IMG/VR virus record: IMGVR_UViG_3300036978_000077
Location: 1 to 38,210 of that record
Direction: 5' to 3' (one strand)
Source: a virus
DNA: 38,210 nt
In this document: positions 14,493 through 22,011 of the stretch, in pieces
Layout of the letters: each line of letters begins with the position of its first letter
Numbering within the stretch: position 1 is the stretch's first letter
Notes under the pieces: model-generated
The model's input: the letters and a program-made list of their open reading frames with translations, nothing else
Database searches by the model: none
What the model was told of the DNA's origin: nothing
Made by a program: the position numbers and the translations under genes

Positions 14493-14526
14493 ACATAAAA
14501 AAAGGGTAACATTTCTGCTACCCTTT
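14493..14526 (-). terminator. Intrinsic terminator after the scaffold gene
   Basis: AAAGGGTAGC and GTTACCCTTT pair on the minus strand around a short loop, followed by a T-run of about 7. It lies about 60 bases beyond the scaffold stop and upstream of the capsid regulatory block. Confidence 0.85.
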
Positions 14527-14586
14527 CTCCATTTACTTAATCTTCGCATAAAAAGTAAACCACTATGAACACTCAAAGATACTAAA

Positions 14587-15402
14587 TTACATACCTAAAA
14601 AACGTGGGTTAACACTTTTTGTTTTGTTGTTTTGTGTTGTTTCAAGTGCTGGGATGTATGCACCTTTTTGATTTATGGTCTTACCTTGATGTACATTTTT
14701 TTGGATGATACCAGCATCAGTTGCTTCTTTTAATAGCACATCTGAGATACCCAAAAATGAACCAGCCTTAGCAGTTGACTTTAATCTCTCACCACTCTTT
14801 TTATCTTTCACGATTGCGTTACCATCGTCTTCTAAATCTATCACATACTTTTCTGCAATGACTGACTTAAACCCTCTAAGAGTAATATCACTAACAGATG
14901 GGTCAATCTTAATAGCAGTTAGTTCTTTCTCAAAGATTGAGTTGATAGAATTAACCTTAGTCTCTTCTTTTACTTTCTCCTTGTACTTATCGAACTGAGC
15001 CATTACATCTTGACGTGCAGAATCAACATCATTATGTTTTTTCTCAAGTGACTTATACTTAGATTCCCATTCCTTGATTAAAGTCTCTGAGCCGTTACCT
15101 GATGCTCTCTTTTCCCATTCCTCACGTTGTGCCTCAAATGATTCTTTGGCTCTCTCTGAAGCACTCCTAATTACCTCTTCTACTTTCTTATCTTTGAAAT
15201 CATCTTCAGTAAGTACAATTCCAAATGGCTCAAATGCCTTACGTGCTACGTTAGTAATGCTACCAGTAACACGACCTATCTTAGATGATAGTTCCTCACT
15301 TTTTATCCATTGTGCTGAAAATTTTTCCTTCGCCTCCTCTATAGATTCTGCGTTTTCGAGATTTAGGAACTTCACCAGTTCCAATGCTTCTTGCTCCTTC
15401 AT
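14587..15402 (-). CDS. Scaffold-like protein
   Basis: This 271-aa, highly charged protein has a predicted coiled coil from about residue 75 to 150 (EAQREEWEKRA, KYKSLEKKHNDVD, QFDKYKEKVKEE) and a small globular end (FLGISDVLLKEATDAGI). The composition, length and position immediately before the capsid gene match phage scaffold proteins that template procapsid assembly. The last residues NPRFLGM could contact the capsid protein. Its start overlaps a small upstream gene by 107 bases, which is unusual. Confidence 0.7.
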   Translation of the reverse strand: MKEQEALELVKFLNLENAESIEEAKEKFSAQWIKSEELSSKIGRVTGSITNVARKAFEPFGIVLTEDDFKDKKVEEVIRSASERAKESFEAQREEWEKRASGNGSETLIKEWESKYKSLEKKHNDVDSARQDVMAQFDKYKEKVKEETKVNSINSIFEKELTAIKIDPSVSDITLRGFKSVIAEKYVIDLEDDGNAIVKDKKSGERLKSTAKAGSFLGISDVLLKEATDAGIIQKNVHQGKTINQKGAYIPALETTQNNKTKSVNPRFLGM

Positions 15403-15526
15403 TTGTATTTATGTTTAGTTCAATTGGTTTAAGTTCTAATTTGCGACCACCATTAAGTATAAGCAGTTCAGCAACCATATTGGAGACTTTCTTTATTTCT
15501 CCTTCAGGCATTACAATTACGTTCAT
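15296..15526 (-). CDS. Small head-region protein overlapping scaffold start
   Basis: This 76-aa protein begins NVIVMPEGEIKKVSNMVAELLILNGG, similar in style to small head-module proteins found beside capsid genes. Its C-terminal half is basic. Its last 107 bases overlap the scaffold gene in another frame. The first 41 codons occupy otherwise empty sequence, which supports a real gene; the exact role is unknown. Confidence 0.5.
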   Translation of the reverse strand: MNVIVMPEGEIKKVSNMVAELLILNGGRKLELKPIELNINTNEGARSIGTGEVPKSRKRRIYRGGEGKIFSTMDKK

Positions 15527-15556
15527 GCTTCAAAGATAATAATTTTTTGATTGTGT

Positions 15557-15564
15557 TATATTTG
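15557..15564 (+). promoter_or_regulatory. Possible promoter -7 box for the plus-strand glycosyltransferase
   Basis: TATATTTG fits TAnnTTTG and lies 28 bases before the ATG at 15592. No good TTG lies 17-23 bases upstream, so only half the signal is present. It is the only candidate that could drive the sole plus-strand gene. Confidence 0.35.
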
Positions 15565-15591
15565 AATTAATTTAGACAATAATTTGTAAAT

Positions 15592-16971
15592 ATGATAGGT
15601 GTAGCAATAACCACTCACAACCGAAGAGATGTTGCATTAGAAACTATTTCTAAATGGAAAACTATGCTACCTAATGGTGCAGTAATAGTTGTGGTAGATG
15701 ATGCAAGTGCTGAACCATTTCCAAATGCAGATTACAGATTCAATGAGAATGTAGGTATAGCTAAGGCAAAGAACAAGTGCATAGAGTTACTCATTAACAA
15801 AGGGTGTGATGAATTGTTTTTAGCAGATGATGATACTTACCCTACTTCATCTGACTGGTACAAATCATATATTGAAAGTCCTCACCCATTTCTATCATAC
15901 ACATTTTCAATTGTAGGTAGAAATGTTTATAATGGAAACAAACTTATAAAGAATGAGAATGGTCACAAATGGTATTCAAATCCATGTGGGTGCTTGGTGT
16001 ACATCAATAAGGTTGTAGTAGATAAGATTGGTGGCTATGATTTCCAGTATTCAATGTATGGAGATGAGCATTTAGATTATGCTATTAGGGCAAAGAATGT
16101 AGGTCTTATTGAGTATCCTTATATTGATGTATCAGAGCCTAAATTTTATTGTCTTGACCAAGTTGGGAACTATAGAACATCAAGGTTAGATGCAGCAGCA
16201 CAATCATACATAAGTCATAGAAGACTATCTGAGCAAAAAGATAGTAAAGACTTCATGGACTATAAAGAATCTTCTAATGAACTTCAAGAACCTTATATTA
16301 TTACAAGTTATTTTAATTATTCTAAAGACCCACAGAGACGAATTGTTTTACCAAATTCAATAGATGCACTAATACCACTTATAAATAGTTGTAATGATTT
16401 AGGAATTAGATTAATCATCTTGACTAATTGTGACTTTGAAAATGTAGGTAAAACGGAATTTGTAAAGGTTGAGAATCCTGACCATCAATTTACACCTAAT
16501 GATTTTCGTTGGTTAGTTCAATTGGATTACATACAAAAAAATAAAACAAGCCATGTATGGTGTGTTGATTCAACAGATGTTGAGGTGCTTAAAAATCCTT
16601 TTCAGATTGATGATAACTTACTCTATGTTGGACATGAGGCGCAAACACTTGGTAGTGGTTGGTTGTGGGATTCACAATATAGATACTGCAAAACACCAAA
16701 CTACATTAAGTTGTTTAGAACTTCAAACAAATTAACACTATTAAATTGTGGAGTGGTTGGTGGTTCTTATTCTATTGCACTTAGATTCTTTCAAATAATG
16801 GCAACTGAAACTTATTACAATGCTAAGAAATCAGGTAGAGCAATGGATATGGCAAGTTTTAATTATGTTGTTTATTCACATTTTGCAGATACCTTAGTCA
16901 TGGGTTCTAATGTAGTAACTGATTTCAAAGCATATCAAAGAAATAACATTTCAATGTTTAAGCATAAGTAA
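15592..16971 (+). CDS. Two-domain glycosyltransferase (GT2-like plus second GT domain)
   Basis: This 459-aa protein has an N-terminal GT-A domain of family-2 type (residues 1-215): VAITTHNRRDVALETI, VIVVVDDAS, and LADDDTYP supplying the acidic metal site, with DEHLDYAIR as the likely catalytic/acceptor motif. A second domain (about 235-459) has HVWCVDSTDVEVLKNPF with a DxxD-type motif and LLNCGVVGG, like the GT8-type nucleotide-sugar fold. It would transfer one or two sugars to virion proteins, host glycans or modified DNA. It is the only plus-strand gene, inserted between MuF-like and scaffold genes and nearly touching the MuF-like stop (one base apart). This suggests later acquisition. Confidence 0.8.
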   Translation: MIGVAITTHNRRDVALETISKWKTMLPNGAVIVVVDDASAEPFPNADYRFNENVGIAKAKNKCIELLINKGCDELFLADDDTYPTSSDWYKSYIESPHPFLSYTFSIVGRNVYNGNKLIKNENGHKWYSNPCGCLVYINKVVVDKIGGYDFQYSMYGDEHLDYAIRAKNVGLIEYPYIDVSEPKFYCLDQVGNYRTSRLDAAAQSYISHRRLSEQKDSKDFMDYKESSNELQEPYIITSYFNYSKDPQRRIVLPNSIDALIPLINSCNDLGIRLIILTNCDFENVGKTEFVKVENPDHQFTPNDFRWLVQLDYIQKNKTSHVWCVDSTDVEVLKNPFQIDDNLLYVGHEAQTLGSGWLWDSQYRYCKTPNYIKLFRTSNKLTLLNCGVVGGSYSIALRFFQIMATETYYNAKKSGRAMDMASFNYVVYSHFADTLVMGSNVVTDFKAYQRNNISMFKHK

Positions 16972-16972
16972 T

Positions 16973-17881
16973 CTATGTGAATCCTTCAGCCTTTGCTCTT
17001 GCTTTAACAGATGGGTCAACTTCATCTGCTTCTATTGGCACTAAGTAGTGTCTACAATTCCAACCACCAACAAATGTGAATATTGACTTAGAATCAGTTC
17101 CCTCAATACGACCAGCCCAAGTACCATCAACTATATCATCAATACCAGCAGAGTTAATACCAGCACCCCATTGTTCTATTTCTTTAACATGGAATACCTC
17201 ACCTTCACGATGTTGGCAGAATGGTCTTGTAGTTGGAATCTCACCACCAAGATATTCAAAGTAGGTAGCACCAATGGTTTCATTAACTGCTGCTGAGTAT
17301 GACCTATCTGCTACTGCTTGAGCCGTTAATGCATTGGTCTTAATGTGTCTTAATAACAAACCCTCAGTAGCATCTGTGCCAAGTACCACACCTTGTAGTG
17401 CATTAATGGTATCTCTAAGTGGCGCACGTGCTGATATGTTAGTCACCAATTGTTCAACAAATGGTTGAGTGACATTGTTCTTTAAACCACTCCCTATGAA
17501 AGTATCTATAGCATTAGTCTTAGATATCTGTAATAGCTTAGTTTGTGCAGCCGTTGGTTCAAATGCTGGGTCAAATTTCTGAGCAACTTCATTACTCAAT
17601 ACTACACCCTCATCAATAGAGTTAAGGAATGTCTTGATAACTGCTTGATACTCTTTACCAGCTAATGCCTCATTTAACTTATCTGCTATGATTCCAATTC
17701 TTGCTACATTATTATCACTCTGAATAATGTTACCAGTAGCATCTACCTCAAGGTCATTGATAACTGGTAGTAATTCCTTCCATATCTTTAACTGCACCTT
17801 TTCGGTAGCAGTACCCATCTTATCGGGTGTACTATCAAAAAGTGCAATCTTTTCTTTGACTATATCTCTAAGCGATGCCAC
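16973..17881 (-). CDS. MuF-like head morphogenesis protein
   Basis: This 302-aa protein has a helical N-terminal domain and a C-terminal segment with TTRPFCQHREGEVFHVKEI and GGWNCRHYLVPI, which match the MuF (SPP1 gp7-like) C-terminal motif of a Cys/His pair and a final CRH. MuF-like proteins bind the portal and are ejected or needed for infectivity. The gene follows the portal gene with a 14-base overlap, the usual arrangement. No toxin domain is fused. Confidence 0.85.
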   Translation of the reverse strand: MASLRDIVKEKIALFDSTPDKMGTATEKVQLKIWKELLPVINDLEVDATGNIIQSDNNVARIGIIADKLNEALAGKEYQAVIKTFLNSIDEGVVLSNEVAQKFDPAFEPTAAQTKLLQISKTNAIDTFIGSGLKNNVTQPFVEQLVTNISARAPLRDTINALQGVVLGTDATEGLLLRHIKTNALTAQAVADRSYSAAVNETIGATYFEYLGGEIPTTRPFCQHREGEVFHVKEIEQWGAGINSAGIDDIVDGTWAGRIEGTDSKSIFTFVGGWNCRHYLVPIEADEVDPSVKARAKAEGFT

Positions 17882-19787
17882 TTAATAGATTTTGTTGTGC
17901 TAATTGGATTGGGTCAAGTACCTCTCTTACCTTACCTACCGCAGCATCTCTTAACTGAACTATTTGGTCTTGCATTGGTTGGTCTAAGAAATTTTGATAA
18001 TCAGCATTAGGTACAAATGTTCTTACCAATTCCATCACAAGTTGAGGTGCTGATTGATGCAAGACATCTTGCCATTTCTCAATAGTACCTAAACCAAGTC
18101 TTGCTACTATATCAGCCTGACCCATCAATAACAATTCATCTGCTGACATAATCAGTTCATAAATTGCAGCACTTTCATCATCTGTATAGTTGATTGCCTT
18201 GATATAGTTGTAGACATTAGCATATGTTACCGCTGGAGGTACACCAGCCGCAATACCCTCAGATATAACCGCCAAATAATCACTTGGAGTTGAGATGTCA
18301 AATGATGTAGGATATACCAAGCTAACACCCCCAAAGTATTCGCCATAACGCATCTGACCAATAGTGTTGAGCATAAATTCATACATTCCAAATAGTTGGT
18401 CAGATATAGGTTTAACAAACGCATATAATGCTCTCATTTTATTAAGTGAACCAGTAGCAGTTGATGCCTCACCTATTGTACCTGATTGGTCACTTGATGG
18501 TAAATGTAATACACTCCTTGACTTATCCATTTGAGTATTAATCTCATTTCTAAGAAATGTCAATGTATCCATTGGTGGACTTACAAACTTCATGTAGTCA
18601 CCACTTAATCCACTATCACCCTCACTCATTGATGTCTTAGGTTTAACTAACAACATACCAGTAGGTGAAAAACGACTCTTAACACCAGCACCACTACAAC
18701 TTCCACAAGTACGATAACCACCACCGATAGGGTCAAAGATTTGTCCATTGTCACATCTGTTGCCCTCTCTATCTACAAACTCACATATCTCACCTAATGC
18801 AACCATAAATGGAAATGCACTTGTAGCTTTACTCATCTGCAAGTAAGACTCATCTAATACCACTTGGTCAAGTAATGGTACTGCCGTAATGAATGGAGAT
18901 TGAAACACTAACTCATCATTAACTAACAATGGTGTACCCATCAATTTTCTACAAGGTACATAACCTAAGTCGTGTTGAAAATACACAACTGGTTCACCAA
19001 ATGTTAAGTCAGACTTCTTACCTACTTGTTCAATTCTGTAAATGTATGTATCATCAAATAATTCAAGAATGATTCCACTCTCTTCAGTCTTACTACCTAC
19101 CTTAACGTATGAATTATCTTCATCAATTACCAAGTACCATCTACCATATTCTTGACCTACTATTCTTTTGCAATTATAGTAAGATGGCATTGGTTTAATT
19201 AGGTTGTTACCAAGTAGTACCTCTTCAACATTACCATTATCATTCTCATCTTCATTATCAAAGTCTTCAGGTTCGATGGCAATGATTCCATTAGGGTCAA
19301 TCAACTTTAATGTTGGTAACATCGACTTGACAAATGCCTCAACACTACCAAACTTTTCTATCTCTTCATTGATGAATCTGCTAAAGGTATCTTCACCAAA
19401 TCGTTCATCTAATTCGGGTCTTACATTAATGCTCCAGTTTTGGTCAGCAAATGCACGTGAGATAGTAGCTTTAAAATCTTCAAATACATTTAGAGTAGTA
19501 GCCTTATAATTAGCTTTGATATACTCATATTGCGCCTCTGTTTGATTAGGACTTCTAACAGATAGAAGATGGTCAGGGTAGACATCAGCACGAGCATGAG
19601 GTAAGATTGAATCATACATCATTGCAGAGAAATTGTAACCATCCCAATATTCGGGATACTGGTACATTCCTACCCTACGTTTTGAGATAGGATTGGTCAT
19701 AGACCTTGACTTATCATTCTCGAATGCCTTATGTTTATAGGCAAACTTACTGACTATCTTGTTAACCTCTTCTATAGAGAGTGCCAT
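17868..19787 (-). CDS. Portal protein
   Basis: This 639-aa protein is of portal size and sits before MuF. It has the long helical clip/stem segment (QVVLDESYLQMSKATSAFP), MDKSRSVLHLPSS and a helical crown (KMRALYAFVKPISDQLFGMYEFML). An unusual insert carries four Cys (335, 345, 361, 364; CX10CX15CX2C) that look like a zinc-ribbon or disulfide knuckle. The portal forms the DNA entry ring and docks the terminase. The start ATG overlaps the stop of a tiny upstream frame (TAATG). Confidence 0.8.
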   Translation of the reverse strand: MALSIEEVNKIVSKFAYKHKAFENDKSRSMTNPISKRRVGMYQYPEYWDGYNFSAMMYDSILPHARADVYPDHLLSVRSPNQTEAQYEYIKANYKATTLNVFEDFKATISRAFADQNWSINVRPELDERFGEDTFSRFINEEIEKFGSVEAFVKSMLPTLKLIDPNGIIAIEPEDFDNEDENDNGNVEEVLLGNNLIKPMPSYYNCKRIVGQEYGRWYLVIDEDNSYVKVGSKTEESGIILELFDDTYIYRIEQVGKKSDLTFGEPVVYFQHDLGYVPCRKLMGTPLLVNDELVFQSPFITAVPLLDQVVLDESYLQMSKATSAFPFMVALGEICEFVDREGNRCDNGQIFDPIGGGYRTCGSCSGAGVKSRFSPTGMLLVKPKTSMSEGDSGLSGDYMKFVSPPMDTLTFLRNEINTQMDKSRSVLHLPSSDQSGTIGEASTATGSLNKMRALYAFVKPISDQLFGMYEFMLNTIGQMRYGEYFGGVSLVYPTSFDISTPSDYLAVISEGIAAGVPPAVTYANVYNYIKAINYTDDESAAIYELIMSADELLLMGQADIVARLGLGTIEKWQDVLHQSAPQLVMELVRTFVPNADYQNFLDQPMQDQIVQLRDAAVGKVREVLDPIQLAQQNLLSGIA

Positions 19788-19864
19788 TATGCTACTGATT
19801 TAGGAGTTGTAGTATTGATGATATGTGAGCCACATGATTTTGAACGACAAAATGTAGTTTTCAT
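19787..19864 (-). CDS. Possible 25-codon micro-gene coupled to the portal
   Basis: An ATG at 19862-19864 opens a 25-codon frame ending in TAA at 19787-19789, which overlaps the portal ATG as TAATG. The peptide starts MKTTFCRSKSCGSHII and holds two Cys. The tight coupling suggests a translated leader; the short length means chance is possible. Confidence 0.35.
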   Translation of the reverse strand: MKTTFCRSKSCGSHIINTTTPKSVA

Positions 19865-19868
19865 AGTT

Positions 19869-20384
19869 TTATTTTTTAGATATTAATGTTATACCACGAC
19901 CTTCAGGTGTATTTAATGTTGTTGTATTATAGTTATGTTGTGATGCATACTCAACAAGTCTCTTAGGGTGTTCTATGTGGATTGTATCATGGTATGCAAT
20001 TATACCACCATCACTTACCAACTTTTCAACTAAATGAAATTCGGGTAGTATTGAATCCCAAGAATGGTCACCATCAACAAATATCAAATCAAAATGTTGT
20101 GTTGGTAATGTTCTTAGTTCATTGTGTGAGTTACCAAGAATAAAGTCAATTGACTTACCACCCTCTGCCATATATAACTTAGTTGCATCTGTTCTATAAT
20201 CATGGATATCAATACCAACATATTGACCACCTTTAGGTAAAGCCTTGATTAATGCTTGTGATGTCTCACCCTCAAATACTCCTATCTCAAGAATGGTATC
20301 ATACTTAGACATCTTAACAAGTGCTGCTAAGAATTCACCCACCTCTATCTCAGAGTTCCATTCATGTCTTTCAATCTGACTCAT
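19869..20384 (-). CDS. Class I SAM-dependent methyltransferase
   Basis: This 171-aa protein has the Rossmann motif I LEIGVFEGETSQAL (about residues 32-45), an acidic strand YVGIDIHDY, FVDGDHSWD (Asp/His, about 103-110) and IAYHDT. This is the Methyltransf_24 pattern seen in sugar O-methyltransferases. It directly follows a glycosyltransferase gene, so it may methylate sugar groups placed by that enzyme. The substrate is not known; the SAM fold is secure. Confidence 0.85.
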   Translation of the reverse strand: MSQIERHEWNSEIEVGEFLAALVKMSKYDTILEIGVFEGETSQALIKALPKGGQYVGIDIHDYRTDATKLYMAEGGKSIDFILGNSHNELRTLPTQHFDLIFVDGDHSWDSILPEFHLVEKLVSDGGIIAYHDTIHIEHPKRLVEYASQHNYNTTTLNTPEGRGITLISKK

Positions 20385-20415
20385 TTCTTAGGCTTCTTTT
20401 TAGTTGGCTTGTACA

Positions 20416-21369
20416 TTATTTATTTACGTATTTCTGACCTATGATTCTATCTATTGTAAACTGGTGTGATTTATTATTCTTCTTCATCATAACCTTTAGC
20501 AATCTCTCTAACCACTCAGTATAGAATCTTGATGTAAAGTTACGACCACCAAAATATGATTGGAAATAAAAGTTATCTACTACCTCTTCAAATGTCAAAC
20601 CACGAACATTGGCAAAGTGAATAAACCCAGTCTCAGATTTACCACCTCCTACTATACCATCATTCTTGTATGATGGGTCGTACTTAGTCATTGCCAATGC
20701 AACATTCATATATAGTTCGTCAGGTTGACCATTACCCCATTTCATTCTCAATCTTTTTGTAGGTAGCTGATTGGTCGTATAAAGGATTCTAAGCACTCCA
20801 AATAAATCTTTGGACTCTTTACATACCTTGATAAATTGAAGACTGCTATTGATAGCTGGTAGGATTGAATCAGATTCTAATTTAAAGTGACTCCAAATAT
20901 CATCAGCCCATGCCCATTGCATTGAGGGGATATCACGACCTAAATCAATAGTATGATACCCCACACAATGACTGATGTAATGCCTCTTTGTACTTACTAA
21001 ATCATCAATGAGTGGCTGAATGTCTTTAAGACAAACCGCATCAACATCAAGATATAAATTGTTTTTGAAAGGCAAATACTTATATATGGAAACCTTCAAC
21101 ATTGCTGGGTCAAATTTACCCTCAACATATAGGTCAGAATTTTCTATTTCATTTATTGAATCAACATAGCTATTGATGTCATATGTTGCTGAATTGCACT
21201 TTTTAATGTCATCAACAAAGAGTGCAATCTTTACTGATGGTGAATAATGTTTTATTGAGTAGGCTAAGTTGTAGGCTGCTTGATAGTATCCAGCCTTACC
21301 AAAAGCAAATAGTACCACACCCTCCGTAGAAGATGTGGTAATATCGTTAGTGTTTAATTCCTCAGTCAT
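20416..21369 (-). CDS. Glycosyltransferase, GT-A fold
   Basis: This 317-aa protein (start chosen at the ATG at 21369, which overlaps the upstream stop as TAATG; an upstream ATG at 21426 also exists) has AFGKAGYYQAAYNLAYSIKHY, a nucleotide-sugar entry, LYLDVDAVCLKDI with the DxD metal motif, and NGQPDELYMNVALA, as in GT-A enzymes that modify surface sugars. It lies between the tail-tube candidate and a sugar-type methyltransferase, well inside the structural block, so decoration of virion proteins is a reasonable guess. Confidence 0.75.
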   Translation of the reverse strand: MTEELNTNDITTSSTEGVVLFAFGKAGYYQAAYNLAYSIKHYSPSVKIALFVDDIKKCNSATYDINSYVDSINEIENSDLYVEGKFDPAMLKVSIYKYLPFKNNLYLDVDAVCLKDIQPLIDDLVSTKRHYISHCVGYHTIDLGRDIPSMQWAWADDIWSHFKLESDSILPAINSSLQFIKVCKESKDLFGVLRILYTTNQLPTKRLRMKWGNGQPDELYMNVALAMTKYDPSYKNDGIVGGGKSETGFIHFANVRGLTFEEVVDNFYFQSYFGGRNFTSRFYTEWLERLLKVMMKKNNKSHQFTIDRIIGQKYVNK

Positions 21370-21908
21370 TATCCAAAGATACCCGCTGGTGCAGCGAATT
21401 GAGTAGGAATGTTTTTTTCTCTCCATGAGAAAGTAACTTCATATCTCTGCAATTCGTTATTCTGTTCAGGGATAATAAAGTTAGCAGATGTTGTGATTCC
21501 AACTGGTGGGTCGATGTAAATAACTTTACCGCTATCACATAAATAAGCCATAATCCAACCTACTTTTTGTTGGTTTAATGAGTTATAGAATGCGTTGTTT
21601 TGGTCAGTTACGTTAGCATCGTAAAGAGTAGCAGTTCTATCTTCGTTGATACGAATTGTAGTACCACAACCTACTGGTGAATCAACCGTAATAGGTGAAC
21701 CAGCAGGAAGAGCAAAACGAATATCTTCAACTAATACGGCAGTCCCAGCAAGGATAGCTGCTTCAATTTCAGCAGCATCTTCGGGATTAGCAAGAACAGA
21801 TGCACATGAACCGATAACGATGGCAGACACACCACCTAATTTATATTCACCGCACGACACCAAGTCATGTGGCTCAAGTCCTGATTCGCAATATGAGGCG
21901 CAGCCCAT
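21369..21908 (-). CDS. Major tail (tube) protein candidate
   Basis: This 179-aa protein is beta-rich and compact, with a Cys-rich start (GCASYCESGLEPHDLVSCG) and LQRYEVTFSWREKNIPTQF near the end. Its length fits a tail tube monomer, and its own promoter-like signal upstream (21984) fits a highly expressed gene. No sequence motif confirms the family, and it lies away from the tape-measure gene, so a capsid decoration protein is an alternative. Confidence 0.45.
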   Translation of the reverse strand: MGCASYCESGLEPHDLVSCGEYKLGGVSAIVIGSCASVLANPEDAAEIEAAILAGTAVLVEDIRFALPAGSPITVDSPVGCGTTIRINEDRTATLYDANVTDQNNAFYNSLNQQKVGWIMAYLCDSGKVIYIDPPVGITTSANFIIPEQNNELQRYEVTFSWREKNIPTQFAAPAGIFG

Positions 21909-21983
21909 TGTATATAGATTTAAAGTTGTTCAGTCGCTATTTAAGGTTGCTTCCGTTAAACCTACTGGGTGCAAAAAGATGAA

Positions 21984-22011
21984 CAAATATAATTAATTTT
22001 CTTGATACAAA
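21984..22011 (-). promoter_or_regulatory. Candidate promoter upstream of the tail-tube candidate
   Basis: TATATTTG (21984-21991) matches TAnnTTTG on the minus strand, with TTTG at 22008-22011 sixteen bases upstream. The spacing is slightly short. The predicted start site is near 21977, about 70 bases before the ATG at 21908. A real promoter here would raise expression of an abundant virion protein. Confidence 0.45.

Larger units (their letters stand above)
14234..14586. other. 353-base gene-free region: terminator, promoter element and capsid leader
   Basis: Reading in the transcription direction there is a scaffold terminator (14493-14526), a GTATTGC element (14420-14448), a possible -7 box TATTTTTG (14350-14357), and a small hairpin (ATCGTG near 14300, CACGAT near 14314) in the long leader. 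No small reading frame with a convincing start is present. The region looks like a dedicated regulatory block for the capsid gene. Confidence 0.7.

Noticed and set aside
15531-15538. TATCTTTG box on the minus strand before the small head gene
   Set aside because: It is only 5 bases before the ATG at 15526 and lacks a -33 element. Such boxes are frequent by chance in AT-rich DNA.
20385-20420. 11-codon Lys-rich frame (MYKPTKKKPKK) between the glycosyltransferase and methyltransferase genes
   Set aside because: It has an ATG and a stop overlapping the next start, but it is too short to distinguish from chance in an A-rich gap.
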